Origin: Neoceratodus forsteri
Lineage: Eukaryota; Chordata; Ceratodontiformes; Ceratodontidae
Reading direction: 5' to 3'
Assembly: GCA_016271365.2 (NCBI GenBank)
Contig: CM057456.1
Location: 885,108,001 to 885,172,000 of the forward strand
Length of the DNA: 64,000 nt
The notes below the pieces were generated by a model. That model searched no databases. It saw only the letters and a list, made by a program, of their open reading frames with translations, and was not told the DNA's origin. A program made the translations under genes and the position numbers. Shown here piece by piece: positions 10,721-20,989 of the stretch (positions are counted from its first letter, which is position 1; each line of letters opens with the position of its first letter).

Positions 10721-11230
10721 AGAGATGCATTATTTTGGACCTGAAATAGGTTTTGCCTGCATTGGTGCTGCAGCCAGGAGAGATAGCTGCTGGGTGACGG
10801 AGGATTGAGGATTTTAAGATTGAGAGCCCTGGGTGAAAGGAGGGTGGCAGGATTGCAGCATATATAATGCTGTACTGGGCATGAGCCAATTGCAGTACCG
10901 GCGCGTGGGAGGAAGCACCAAGGTGTGGCTGCGGGGGTGCACCAAGGGGGTAGGGTTGGTGGGGGTTCCCTCATTGGGAGGATTGTGAGTGGTAAGGAGG
11001 TTTGTGTAGACATAGAGAGGTAGAGTAACGCTGTGAGAAATATCATGCTTAGGCAGGTATATGGAGTTAGTAGCGAAGAAAATGGTAGGTGCCCTCTAGT
11101 GGAGGCAGCTGATAAGCTGCAAATGGAAAAGTGGGCTGATAGGTTTTACTCAATCATGTGACTACACCAACCACAGCCTATAAAAGGAGGAGCCGACCAA
11201 GGGTGGTGGTGGGGGTGGCGGGGTAGAATC
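10697..11230 (-). other. L2-A region upstream of ORF2
   Basis: The minus-strand frames 10545-10889 and 10687-11046 are open but proline- and leucine-rich without a known fold. They may be the N-terminal extension of ORF2 or a short ORF1. The coordinates 11046-11230 appear non-coding and contain 'cctataaaagg', a TATA-like sequence on the plus strand at about 11178-11188, whose relevance is unclear. Confidence 0.4.
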
Positions 11231-11232
11231 AA

Positions 11233-12088
11233 CACAAGCACAGAGACAGAGAAAACAGCTGTTTGTTTAAAAAAGTTTAAACTGGCACCTGAATTCGCCC
11301 TTGCTTCACTGAATCCGCACCTGATGAATTCGGGGGTCCATGTCAGGCGAAGTGCAGGAGGGCTTGTGAGGTGTCCTGGTCTCTCGACCCCAAATGCCGC
11401 TTCTGTGGAGGAAAAAGAGTGGATTTTGAAGGCAAACTGTGGGAGGAGATTACTGAACAGCTAATCGGGAAGCGGACTGCAGTAGGAGGATTGCTAGTGT
11501 GGAGCACGGAGACCAAGCAGGGAATTGTGCTGCTATTTCGTTTTTTCGGGGGTTTTTTGATAGTGGGGGGGAGAGGGCTGGGACCACATGGTTAATGGCC
11601 ACCGTTGATCAGGACTAGCGTGGACTTGCTGAAAACGGAGTCAGGCAGCCTCTCTGAAACAGCATGGGGGCAGACTACAACTCAAGCAGCTTACACAGTG
11701 CTGCACAGGCTCTCTGACTCTGAAATTCAGCACAGACTGGGAGCAGACTTTGAAATGTATAAATATATTTTTCCAAAATTAAAGGCTTGAGAGCCCTGTG
11801 CCTTGGGATTGCTATGTAGCCCCCGTAGTCTTGTCAGCACACTGTGAGGGAGAATCCTTGGTCTTAAAGCTCCACACAGTACATTGCTTTTCGTAGGGGA
11901 GAACAAAATATATACTTAAGGTAACAGAGGCAATAGCAGGGTGAAACAGGCTAACATCACATGCAAAAAACTGTCAGCACTCCTGCAACGACATTAATTA
12001 CCAGCACAAGCACAGAGACAGAGAAAACAGCTGTTTGTTTAAAAAAAGTTTAAAATTGGTGCCTGAATTCGCGCCCTTGCTTCACTGA
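11233..12088 (-). repeat. Pair of ~80-bp direct repeats at the 5' end of L2-A
   Basis: A segment starting 'cacaagcacagagacagag' and ending 'cttgcttcactga' is present at 11233-11312 and 12005-12088 with few differences. The second copy ends exactly where CR1-A resumes. The 690 bp between them has no recognisable coding. The arrangement could be a duplicated LINE promoter monomer or an insertion that duplicated the 5' end. Confidence 0.65.
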
Positions 12089-12637
12089 CATAGGAAAAGG
12101 CATCACCAGTAGAAAACAGGAAGTTGTTGGCCCTCTGTACAGACAGTTGGTAAGACCACATCTGGAGTACTGTGTACAGTTCTGAGGACCCCATCTCTGC
12201 GTAGACATAGACAGGGTGGAGGCTGTCCAGAGGATGGCAACCAAAATGGAGGAGGGTCTACACCAGAAGACATATGAAGAAAGACTAAAAGAACTTAAGA
12301 TGTATAGCCTCGAGGAAAGAAGGGAGAGAAAAAGAGATGTGCAAAAACAAGGGGGCACAATTTGAAGATAGAGGGGGGACGGCTCAGAGGTAATGTGAGG
12401 AAGTAGTTCTTCACAGAGAGGGTTGTAGATGCATGGAACGGCCTTCCTGAGGAGGTCATAGTGTCAAAACAGCAGGAGAATTCAAGAATGCATGGGACAG
12501 ACATAAGACAATTCAATTGGGGGTTGGAGGAAGTAGGCTGTTGGTTAACTAGGATCTGCAGCTTATTCATTAGGTAGTGAAAATGGCAGACTAGATGGGC
12601 CAAGCAGTCCTTATCTGCCATCAAATTCTATGTTTCT
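12089..12637 (+). pseudogene. CR1-A ORF2 C-terminus and 3' terminus
   Basis: The CR1 reading resumes with [30 protein letters not shown] and DRVEAVQRMATKM (12094-12250), continues through GLHQKTYEERLKELKMYSLE, and decays through frameshifts to FLRR near 12450. The 3' UTR has the conserved block 'ggcagactagatgggcca' (12585-12602) and 'attctatgtttctatg' at the end. The same C-terminal blocks are found at 15826-16331 and, inverted, at 22248-22800. Confidence 0.85.
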
Positions 12638-12788
12638 ATGCTGAGAAAAGGGCATTGTAATCCACCTGTGGGGCAATGTTATACACAGGTAAGAAAGGCA
12701 ACCCTGGTGCCGGGTTGGGGAATGACGGTTGCAGGGCTGGTGACAGGTGACTCAGCATCAGCACATGCAACACTGGAAAATGATCCTG

Positions 12789-13700
12789 CTATGGCCCAGC
12801 CAGTGTCAGTTGAAGTGAAGGTTGAGGCCAAGGTGATGCCGGCGTTGGTCCCACTGGCTGGTGCATTGGCAGCACTGTTGACGGCCTAGCAAGCAATGGC
12901 CAGGTGGGCGATGGTCTAGAGCACCTGGGCGAAGGGTCTGCTGGCCCCGGGGTGTGCAGAGGAAGGCGATCCCCTGGGCAGCAGCAGGGGAAATGCTGGA
13001 GAGGAGGAAATGGTGTCAGGCTGCCGGGGGTGCTGCTTGGTGGAACTGGTGTCGGTCCCAGGGTGGGAACTAATGAAGGCAGAGCCAGAGCTGGGAGGGC
13101 TATGGGCACAGAATCGCCACACAAGAGCCCACAGCTGGCCACGCCACCTGGTTGAGTGCCCCTGGAAGTAATGGGTCTGAGCGTCAGAGGATGGGGTGCA
13201 GGAGAGGAGAGCCCCTGCCCTGAAGAGCCTCCACCCGCAACAGTGATAAGGGAAGGAGGAGGAGGAGTCACTGGGAGCCCGGAGGAGGAGAGGGCTGGTG
13301 GGGCTGAGGCACAGACCCCCCCCCCCATGGGAGGAGGATGCTGTCATGGTAGAAGACTTGCGAGAAGACTATGACTGGGAAGCTGACCGGGCCCACTCTC
13401 TGTGTTTCTCCCGGTGTTTATACTTCACCGATTTCTCCCTGTTAGAAGAAAAAAAAAGGCCCTGGAGGACTGTGCCGGCAAGGCTGAAGAGCTCCTGGCC
13501 TGTGGCGCTGTCTCTATGGCAAGCAGCTTCTGTTTTAGAAGGTGGCTCTCCAGGATTTTCAATCAATGTCTCTGGGTGGCCTGGCTGAATTTCTGGCAGT
13601 ACTGGCAGGCTTTGGTGTTGTGACTGGGGCCTAGGCAGATCAGGTACAAAGAGTGACCATCCTTTTCTGGAATCTGTTTGCCGCAGGTGCACTTAGTGTA
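12789..13700 (-). pseudogene. DIRS gag N-terminal part with zinc-binding cluster
   Basis: The reading at 13697-13585 gives a Cys/His cluster: KCTCGKQ, then DGHSLYLICLGPSH, then KACQYCQKF. This C-x-C ... GH ... CLG..H ... C..C pattern is typical of the gag N terminus of vertebrate DIRS elements and presumably binds nucleic acid. Downstream the protein becomes Ser/Pro-rich (12789-13328). Frames change at about 13370 and 13330 near a C run, so it is broken. DIRS-B lacks an equivalent cluster in the part that I can read. Confidence 0.7.
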
Positions 13701-13739
13701 GTGGTCGGAAGATGAGGCTGGTGTAGAAGATATGAACTC

Positions 13740-14085
13740 ATCTGGAAAACACCAACAATTTCAATGTTGAACTGAGAAATAAAGAAAAATAAAAAAGCAT
13801 GGTAAATGTGGGGAATGGCAGTCGACTGTAGCTGAAATGTTCACTAGGTCCGACGTGCATGGGTCGATGGTGGGAAAAGAACTGAGGTAAGTGTGGCGGA
13901 CCACCCTCCTATATAGCCTGTGCTAATGTCAGATGACTGACATCTGTGGGGGTGGGGGTGGGTGATCCCCTGTGGTAGACTGCTAGCTAGAAGTTTTCTG
14001 TGTGGTCCTAGTGCCTAGCAGCATAGTCCTACCACTGTGGCCTGCTGCAATAGCCTTCCTCGAAGTACTGTAAGATCCAGAAATA
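13740..14085 (-). promoter_or_regulatory. DIRS-D terminal repeat with TATA box
   Basis: A TATA-like box (GCTATATAGGAG on the minus strand, about 13906-13917) sits upstream of 'actgag' and the gag start. The outer part (13960-14085) carries 'tagaagtttt' and 'gatgactgacatc'. The order matches the DIRS-B right ITR (55800-55985), which suggests the promoter of the element. Confidence 0.55.
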
Positions 14086-14117
14086 CTAAGAATACAGGTA
14101 CTAGGCAAGTATGAAAT

Positions 14118-14180
14118 TATAGGTTTAATTAGTATAGTTAAAGGGCAGACTAGATGGACTTCAAGTCTTTTTGTGCTATC
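14118..14180 (+). mobile_element. CR1-like 3' tail remnant
   Basis: The phrase 'gggcagactagatggac' followed by 'ttcaagtctttttgtgctatc' matches the layout of the CR1 3' UTR end. It is very short and lacks the octamer tail. Confidence 0.45.
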
Positions 14181-14184
14181 ACCT

Positions 14185-14365
14185 TATTTATTTATTTGCT
14201 TTTGGTAAATGGGTGGGTGCACTAGGCATAGGAAATACTTATTTTCAGGCACGACCCGGGAGGATACAAGAGGACACTTATACATGTGATGCAGCACATG
14301 AGATAATGTAACATAGTAAGGATGAGGACCACATGCAATCAAATACAAAATTAGGAAACCTTCTG
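14185..14365 (-). mobile_element. L2-like LINE 3' end fragment
   Basis: It starts with 'ttatttatttatttg' and has 'aggcacgacccggg' about 65 bp later, aligned with 'agatgcgacctggg' in the same position of L2-A (7500-7570). It is an L2-A-type 3' end on the minus strand. Confidence 0.55.
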
Positions 14366-14394
14366 TGTATCTATGTATGTATGTGCCCATGAAG

Positions 14395-14880
14395 TGGCAA
14401 AAAAGATTTTGTCAAAGACTGCATCAACTGCTCAACTGATGGGGTTGTGTATCTACCACAATGTCCATGCAGTTGAGCATATGTTGGACAAACCATGTAT
14501 AAGTTAAAGACTAGAATTGCAAAATATAAAGAGGCTATCAGAACACACAGAAAGAAACATATAGTATGACAGGACATTTCCTTGAACATAGTCATTGGCC
14601 TGTGGCTAACCTGTTGTTTCTTGACTTGGTAAAAGTAAAAATGGACAGCAGAGGTGGGGATCTGGTTAAAAAACTAAAGCAAAGGGAGACATTCTGGATA
14701 CATGAATTGGACACTTTAGCCCCCAGGGTTCTTAAAGAAAGACTTTTCTCTGGCCTCCTTATGGATGCAGTTGAAGATAAAGATTTAGGAACAAGAAAAA
14801 GAAGTTTCCTGCCCTTGAATTTTGATTTACTAATGTTGCGAATCCTGGCATCATTTGCTTGGACTTATCTCTGAATTGCT
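14395..14880 (+). pseudogene. Penelope-like element, C-terminal GIY-YIG endonuclease
   Basis: Penelope-like elements (PLEs) encode an RT followed by a GIY-YIG nuclease that opens the target. Here the nuclease core reads CINCSTDGVVYLPQCPC (about 14423-14473), then, after an in-frame stop, AYVGQT and KLKTRIAKYKEAIRT (14477-14545). After a frame change it continues with TGHFLEHSHWP, then SRGGDLVKKLKQRETFWI and ELDTLAPRVLKE (14650-14745). The block RGGD..KLKQRE.FWI..L.TL.P is typical of PLE C-termini. The RT is missing, so this is a 5'-truncated copy. No partner genes are nearby. Confidence 0.8.
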
Positions 14881-15232
14881 CTATTTTCTGGACTTTAATA
14901 TAGAGGATAATGTATGGTCATCGGTTTGTTAACCATCGAGAGGCTGCCACAGTGACTGTTTAAACCTTGAGAGAGAAGCTCAAGAGGTTTAAGTCACCAT
15001 GGCAACTTCAAGATGGTTACACAAACTTGTTGCCAATAGATGAACCACACATTATCTTTTTTAGTGTATGGTCCCCATAAAGAGTGAAAAAAAAAATTTG
15101 TGGTCTGGATCCTTACTTTTAACTTCTCACTGTCATTCATTCCGGGTCCAGCTGTAACTGCGGTGACCTGTTCAGTAAGGCCAGTGGATCGGGAAACGTG
15201 CATGTGCAGATCATTTCTTGTTGTTATACCAC
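14881..15232. other. PLE 3' flank and unassigned sequence
   Basis: The words 'gataatgtatggtc' (14905-14918) and 'cattatcttttttagtgtatggtc' (15050-15073) partly repeat each other in the same direction, which may reflect the terminal repeats of the Penelope-like copy. Nothing else is recognised. Confidence 0.35.
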
Positions 15233-15825
<593 letters not shown>

Positions 15826-16331
15826 TGGAGGCTGTTCAGAGGAAGGCAACCAAAATGGCTCAGGGTCTGCACCAGAAGACATACGAGGAGAGACTGAAGC
15901 AGCTTAATTTGTATACCCTTGAGGAAAGGAGGGAGAAGGGGGAGATGATAGAAACTTTCAAGTATCTCCAGGGAATTAACAAAGTACAAGAGGGTAGTAC
16001 TGTATCTTTCAGAAAAAGAGATGTGCAAGAACAAGGGGGGGCACAATTTAAAGACAGAGGTGGGACGGCTCAGAGGTAATGTTAGAAAGTATTTTTTCAC
16101 AGAGAGGGTTCTGGATGCATGGAACTGTCTTCCTGAGGAGGTTGTGGAGTCAGGAACAGTGGGAGAATTCAAGAATGCATGGGACAGACATAAGGCAATT
16201 CTAGTGGGGTGTAGGAGGAAGTAAGCAGTTGATTAACTAGAATCTGCAGCTTATCCATCAGGTAGGGAAATGGGCAGACTGGGTGGGCCAAGCGGTCCTT
16301 ATCTGCCGTCAAATTCTATGTTTCTATGTTG
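15826..16331 (+). mobile_element. CR1 LINE 3' end (CR1-C)
   Basis: The reading is VEAVQRKATKMAQGLHQKTY, then EERLKQLNLYTLEERREKGE, KYLQGINKVQEG and, after a frame change, GNVRKYFFTERVLDAWNCLP (15826-16140). It is the C-terminal end of CR1 ORF2. The 3' UTR ends with 'attctatgtttctatg' (16312-16327). The 5' end is truncated directly at the LSM12 pseudogene. Confidence 0.85.
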
Positions 16332-16936
16332 AAAGGGTAGGGGTAGACGGGGTGGGAAGGAGATGACTCCGTGAGTTCTGTCCTGGGAGATGTTTGAGAG
16401 ACAGAAAGGGAAAGCAGACAATTTCAGACTTAGACCTTAAACAAAAATAATTAAAAATGACCATTCTCATTACTTGATTAATGAGCAATTACTTTTGTTT
16501 TGCTTCATGTCTCCACATAGAACAGTCAGAAATTTTGTTAGTTTTAATTTAATTTTTTTTTAAGCCAGCCCATTTTTTTTCCTTTCTTCTATTCAGTTGG
16601 GTGACAAGTTTGCTACCTGCAACTTACACAGAATTTATAAAACAAAATTTGAAAAAAAGTGACAAATGACTGAATGTTATAATTTAACAAAAACTTTAAA
16701 GAGAAGAACTTTGCCTTATTCCCATAAAATAGGGTGTTTATTCTTTAAATAAGGCAGGGCTTGAGTTTCTTTTTTTACAAAACATATAAAACATTTTTTT
16801 ACCAGTCGTCTTATGTCATAGTGACTCACTGTTTATGAGGACCAGTGAGAACATGCACACTAGGAGATGAGAATTGCCTCCCCAGTATGCAAATCAGATC
16901 CATTTTTATAACAAAAAAAAATCTAAGTATATTTAA
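16332..16936. other. AT-rich stretch without assignable feature
   Basis: There are T and A runs (16550-16580, 16770-16800) and no repeat or coding signal that I recognise. This may be host intron. Confidence 0.45.
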
Positions 16937-17897
16937 ATATGGATCCATTCACATATCTGGACTGTGTAGTACGGTATGGGCTGCATGCCCATTGGCTCAC
17001 GCTGTGGACCAGTGGGAGTACAGCCCTACCATACGGTGTCAGTCGGCAGGCGGGAGGCGGCAAATGGGTGGGAGTGGGGCAGTGGGGCTCAGTGGGCGGG
17101 TGGGAGGGTACGCTAGTCCACCCGGGTTGTTTTGGGGTGGCATTATTTTATATTGACGCCCACAACTGGGCTACGAGCGGTCCACTGGACCACCAGGGCT
17201 ATTGGACGATTGATTTTTATACTTAAGCCTGTGATTTGGCGTGAAGTGGTCCACTGGACCACCAGGGATACTGGACGATTTATTTTTATACTTAAGCCCG
17301 TGATCGGGTGTGAAGTGGTCCACTGGACCACCAGGGATAATGGACGGTTTATTTTCATACTTAAGCCCGTGATCGGGCATGAAGCAGTCCACTGGACCAC
17401 CAGGGATATAGGACGATTAGGATATTCTACATATGTCCGCGATCAGGCTGTGAGCAGTCCACTGGACCACCAGGGATGTAGAACTATTATTTGTATACGT
17501 ATGCTCGCGATCGGGCATGGGGGGAGAGGGGGTGCCACCAGAAGGTGCAGCCGGAGCTCGGGTGGCCACCCAGAGGTGGCAGCTGCCATGTTGTACCCTG
17601 CAATATGGCAGCTCACCTGTGGGTGGCCAGCTGTTGCTCCTTTTTTTTTGGCTCACCTGTGTGCAGTGTAAGTAGGGGTTGTGCATGCATGGGCTCAGCA
17701 TCGGGATGTGCGGAGTATGCATGTGCATGCCCCCCCCCACCTGCGCCGCATACATCACTGATGTGCTCCGGCACATCGAGATGTGTGCCAGGCTCAATCT
17801 CCATTTGAATATCGTGCCAGGGCAAGATTGCGTAGCTGCGTGATGGCGCAACAGTGAAGGCGCCTACGCGCAACCATTCTGAATATCCGGGCCTATG
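16937..17897. mobile_element. Modular inverted-repeat DNA element, copy 1 (rearranged)
   Basis: The right part (about 17540-17897) matches 44095-44452 in the same direction and ends with 'tctgaatatccgggcc', the terminal repeat of the family. The left part (16937-17500), including a 69-bp array and 'gtacggtatgggctgca', matches 43680-44090 of copy 2 in the opposite direction. The left terminal arm is missing. No transposase is encoded. The TIR GGCCCAGATATTCAAA resembles ends of PIF/Harbinger-like MITEs, but I cannot prove the superfamily. Confidence 0.6.
17160..17480 (+). repeat. 69-bp tandem array, five copies
   Basis: The near-palindrome 'ggtccactggaccaccagg' recurs with 'tccactggac' starting at 17181, 17250, 17319, 17388 and 17458, a period of 69-70 bp. 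The unit also contains a 'cttaagcccgtgatcggg' segment. Copy 2 at 43680-43930 has four inverted units with the same period. Confidence 0.9.
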
Positions 17898-18515
17898 TGT
17901 TTACAGCATTAAAGATTTTGGTCCTCTTTGGATTATTTGATTATGCTTTAGGTTGGATGTAGATCAGTAAAGTAATTTATAGATGGTCTGACTATTGGGG
18001 GTTCCATTGCTTTCGAGTATGACCTTTTAGTAGTTACCTCTCACTTGCTTCCTGGCTTGTTTTGCTTGTCTTTTGTGTGTGTTGGATTATTTATCTGCAT
18101 GCAGGATACTATATGATATTTTGCTTATTATTACACTTGTATAAATGGGGTTCAGGAAGTTTTTATCCATATGTTTAAACTGAATCATTTTTTGTAATCA
18201 GCACTTTAAGCACTTTATGTAATTTCTATTATTTCAGGCATTTTATACACATTGTCACTTTAACTAATGTGTTTTCAAACATGTACAGTACCTGGTCATA
18301 GCTGTTCTAATAAAGCCACTTTAGCATGACAAAATGTGCATGGTGTGTCATTGGTTAACACTTGGTCTGTAGTGAACTACAGGAGACACTGTTGGACCCT
18401 TTAAACACTTTTCTGTGTAATGTACCCTTGGAATCTAATTTTAGATTGCAGCTACTTACCTTTGTGTGATTCAGATGGCAAAGCTTTATCTATATCACAT
18501 AGTGATGGGGGTTTT
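17898..18515. other. No assignable feature
   Basis: Mixed composition, with an 'aataaag' at 18310 that may be the tail of an old LINE. I see no coding or repeat family that can be supported. Confidence 0.4.
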
Positions 18516-20545
18516 AAGAACACTGGTTCTGTCTGCTAGGTGTGGTAAGGGGAATATTTACTAGTGGTGTTTTGGGGCTCTTGTTGAAGTTTTTAAACTG
18601 GGTTGATGATTTTTCCAATAAGAAAATTGTGATCAGCCAAACAATTATTTTTTGTAGCCTGCTTTGTAACCAGTGGAGTGAGCCAGTTGATGTTAAAATC
18701 TCCCAGGATAATGGACTCTGAGTTACGGCGTAGACCCGTGAGACATTCCATGACATTATTTAAGCCACTAGCCAGGTCCTTTGGAGGGATGTAAACAGAA
18801 ACAGTAAGGTTTTTGTTTATGGGCCCCGAGTAGGACTTTGACAGAAAGACCTGCGAAGTTGATCCCAGGCTTGGAGGAGGGAGAGCGTATCCCTTAAGAG
18901 TATCCCTCAGATAGATGGCACAGCCACCTCCCCGCTTAGAGATCCGGTCATGCCTAAAAATTGTGTATCTGTGTATCTGGGAATTGCAAGTGCACTGTCT
19001 GGGATCTTTGGATTTAGCCAAGTTTCAATGACCGAGAGGATGTCAGGGTTGTATTGTTGAATCCAGGTTTGGAGGATATCAAGTTTACTGAGGAGGCTAC
19101 AGATATTTATGGACGCCAAGGTAAGAGACCCCGACTTCCTGCGCTGATCATAGGCCGCTGGTCCAAGTGGATCTGGGTTAGGGTGAATGTTTCCTGACAG
19201 GAGCAGTAGCAGTAGTAGAAATCTCAGGAGGGGGGTTTGAAGCATCTTGAGGGCTTGCTTGTTAGTAATCCGTCTGTGCACATGGGTGTTTGGGCAAAGG
19301 CATGAGCCTGGCTTTGTACCGAGTGTTGCTAATATATATACATAACCTAGAGGGCTATAGTATCGGTGTTTCGAAATGAGGTTGTTGTGCCACACTGGGG
19401 AGCAGAGAGGCACAGCATTTTTATATAAGATCCCCGTGGTCTTTCCCAGTGTGTAGGGCAGGGCGGGTGTTGGTATTAGTTGACCTTGGGGATAGGGGGT
19501 GGTAATTACATGAGGGGTGGGGCAGTACAGCACAGTGATAAGTAATAATAACAGTATGAGATGCAGCTTTAAATCAGCCATGGCGAGGAGATGAGGGAGA
19601 CACTGTTTGTGAGAGGCAACCAAATGGGAGTGAGATAGGGAGGTGCAGAATGCTATGGGAAATCAGCGAAGACCAGGAGGTTGAGTGTGTTAGTGAGTGC
19701 TGGTTCTGATTGGGTGAAGCAGCACGGGTGGGAGGGGTGTCAGTGTATTTAAAGGAGGCCTGGGAGGGGGTGGTGGGGGTGGGAGAAAAATCAGGACAGA
19801 GAAGGCAGCTGAGTGGCAAAAATAAGCAGAGGTGCAGGTCGCACCAATGGCAGAGGAGCAGGAGCTATCCTGACCAATCACGGTCCTCAGGCAGCAGTGC
19901 TGCACCAATCGTGAAGGAGCCGTAGTGTATGGAGCTCCACTGAGTTTGGCGGCAGCACCTGCAAATGGGATCCCAGGCAGAGTTCCAGGGAGGCGGTCAG
20001 AAAGCGATGGAGGAGTCGGAGTGGCGGCCGTTGAGTGCCGCTATCAGCAGAGGGGCCGTGTTTCCACCAGGGATCAGTAATGGGGACAGAAGAAGAGGCA
20101 GGTTAAGTCATTTGTAGAGGAAAGATGGGCGGGGTGCTGGCGGAAGTCCGTCAGCGGGGGTGGGGTGCTACAAATAGTTAATTAACAAAGGAGTGGCGAG
20201 GCAAGGGGGGGTGGAAAGACAATGGGCAGCAAGGTGCAATTAAGTAGAGGAAAGAGGTAGTGAGCAGGGGGATGGGAGAAACGGTGATCAGAGAGAAGAG
20301 AGAGAAAAATTAAGGTTTAAGGTAGAGAGAGGGGTGTAGTGCGCCAGGAGGATTACAGGGGGTGCGTGCAGGAGTCAGGTTGCCGGTGGAAATTAAGTCA
20401 AGGAGCAGAGTGACGAAATAGGAGGGAGATTGAGGGTGAAAGACACAGGGAGAAGTTTAGCAGTAGGAGATTAAGGTACATACGGAAATAACATCAGCAT
20501 CAGCATTAAACTAATCTAGACAGGCTTGCACAAGATCTCAAAAAT
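18516..20545 (-). mobile_element. L2-like LINE, 5' part (L2-B)
   Basis: On the minus strand: a 5' region of about 900 bp (20545-19624) rich in purines on the plus strand, a leader ORF, then the endonuclease of ORF2, cut at 18516 before the RT. A 5' part without the 3' half is unusual for LINEs, which normally lose their 5' end, so the RT half must have been lost by deletion or lies outside this segment. Confidence 0.7.
18593..19623 (-). pseudogene. L2-like ORF2 leader and APE endonuclease (L2-B)
   Basis: The frame 18907-19623 starts with a long hydrophobic N-terminus (LILLLLLITVL), continues with LLRFLLLLLLLSG and then GNIHPNPDP (about 19168-19194), a decayed counterpart of the 2A-like motif in L2-A. 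The endonuclease follows: LASINICSLLSKLDIL, NPDILSVIETWLNP, then in another frame YTIFRHDRISKRGGGCAIYL (about 18960-18905), LTVSVYIPPKDLASG and IILGDFNINWLTPL (about 18720-18680). The D of GDFN is present. The reading is broken once near 18960. The element is otherwise well preserved here. Confidence 0.75.
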
Positions 20546-20569
20546 GAAGCAGTTACAGTGAAATCTTAC

Positions 20570-20971
20570 ATATTCAGTGCAAAAAACTCTGTTAATGCAT
20601 CAGTTAGGGTTGATTCCACACCAACAAAAGTCTGGAAATTTGATGTTAGGGTTACCAACCCTACCCCCCCCCCACCCTCCACACACCAACAGGTGTTGGA
20701 GTGGGCCTTGGGGTCATCAGCCCTAAACCTCACCCCCATACCATGTGTAAAGAATCTGAGATGGTATAGTATAAGAGAATGGGGTGGGTGTTAGGCCTGA
20801 TGACCCCAAGGTACAATCTGACACCTTCGGGTCTGTGGAGGATGGGGTTGGGGGGTAGAGTTGGTAACCCTAACATCGAATTTCCAGACTTTTGTTGGTG
20901 TGGTATCAACCCTAACTGATGCATTAATGGAGGTTTTTTTCTTGCAATGAATTGCCCTTCTTTTGGAAAAA
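20570..20971. mobile_element. Hairpin-type DNA element with 12-bp direct flanks
   Basis: Two long inverted arms meet near 20760: 'ttaatgcatcagttaggg' (about 20592) is repeated inverted at 20908-20925, and 'aaagtctggaaatttgatgt' pairs with 'cgaatttccagacttttg'. The arms cover about 160 bp each. The 12-mer 'gtgaaatcttac' lies immediately outside at 20558-20569 and 20972-20983 and may be the target-site duplication. No coding capacity. TTAGGGTT-like words inside the arms are part of the inverted repeat and do not form a telomeric array. Confidence 0.75.
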
Positions 20972-20989
20972 GTGAAATCTTACTCATAT

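Larger units (their letters stand above)
7497..12088 (-). mobile_element. Nearly full-length L2-like LINE (L2-A) inserted in CR1-A
   Basis: The LINE lies on the minus strand: 5' region at 12088, ORF2 from about 10720 to 7960, and a 3' tail of TAAA-type repeats next to 7497. The CR1 reading stops at 7496 and resumes at 12089; only 'cat' is duplicated (7494-7496 and 12089-12091). The RT frame is open over 511 codons. The 5' region carries a direct repeat of about 80 bp. It is the best preserved LINE in the window and younger than CR1-A. Confidence 0.85.
3651..12637 (+). mobile_element. CR1 LINE (CR1-A) with two nested insertions
   Basis: The element runs ORF1 (3701-4432), ORF2 (4618-7496, continued 12089-12540) and a CR1-type 3' terminus with the octamer-like repeat 'attctatgtttctatg' (12622-12637). 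A poly(A) retroposon interrupts it at 6127-6765 and an L2-like LINE at 7497-12088. Without these, about 3.8 kb of CR1 remains, so most of the element is present. The 5' boundary is uncertain. Frameshifts and stops are scattered through both ORFs. The 3' tail, without poly(A) but with short tandem octamers, is diagnostic of CR1. Confidence 0.85.
12638..14085 (-). mobile_element. DIRS-like element, 5' end only (DIRS-D)
   Basis: On the minus strand the segment begins with a terminal-repeat-like promoter region (14085-13740), followed by a gag ORF with a cysteine/histidine cluster, and is cut at 12638 at the CR1-A 3' end. The promoter region shows the same signposts in the same order as the right ITR of DIRS-B: 'gctagaagtttt', a purine-rich block, a TATA box and 'aagaactgag'. 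RT, RNase H and recombinase are absent. Confidence 0.75.

Noticed and set aside
12789..13328. 179-codon Pro/Ser-rich frame as a separate host gene
   Set aside because: It lies directly downstream of the DIRS-type cysteine cluster in the same element and is better read as gag.
17160..17480. CRISPR-like array of palindromic repeats
   Set aside because: The units are contiguous 69-bp tandem repeats with similar 'spacers' in a vertebrate genome, so it is a satellite-like module.
18455..18515. Possible second minus-strand exon with donor 'cacaaag|gtaagt'
   Set aside because: The donor looks good, but I found no acceptor and the residues (for example DKALPSESHK) do not match a MOCOS segment I know.
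20588..20925. TTAGGGTT words as telomeric repeat
   Set aside because: They occur only once per arm inside an inverted repeat and do not form a tandem array.
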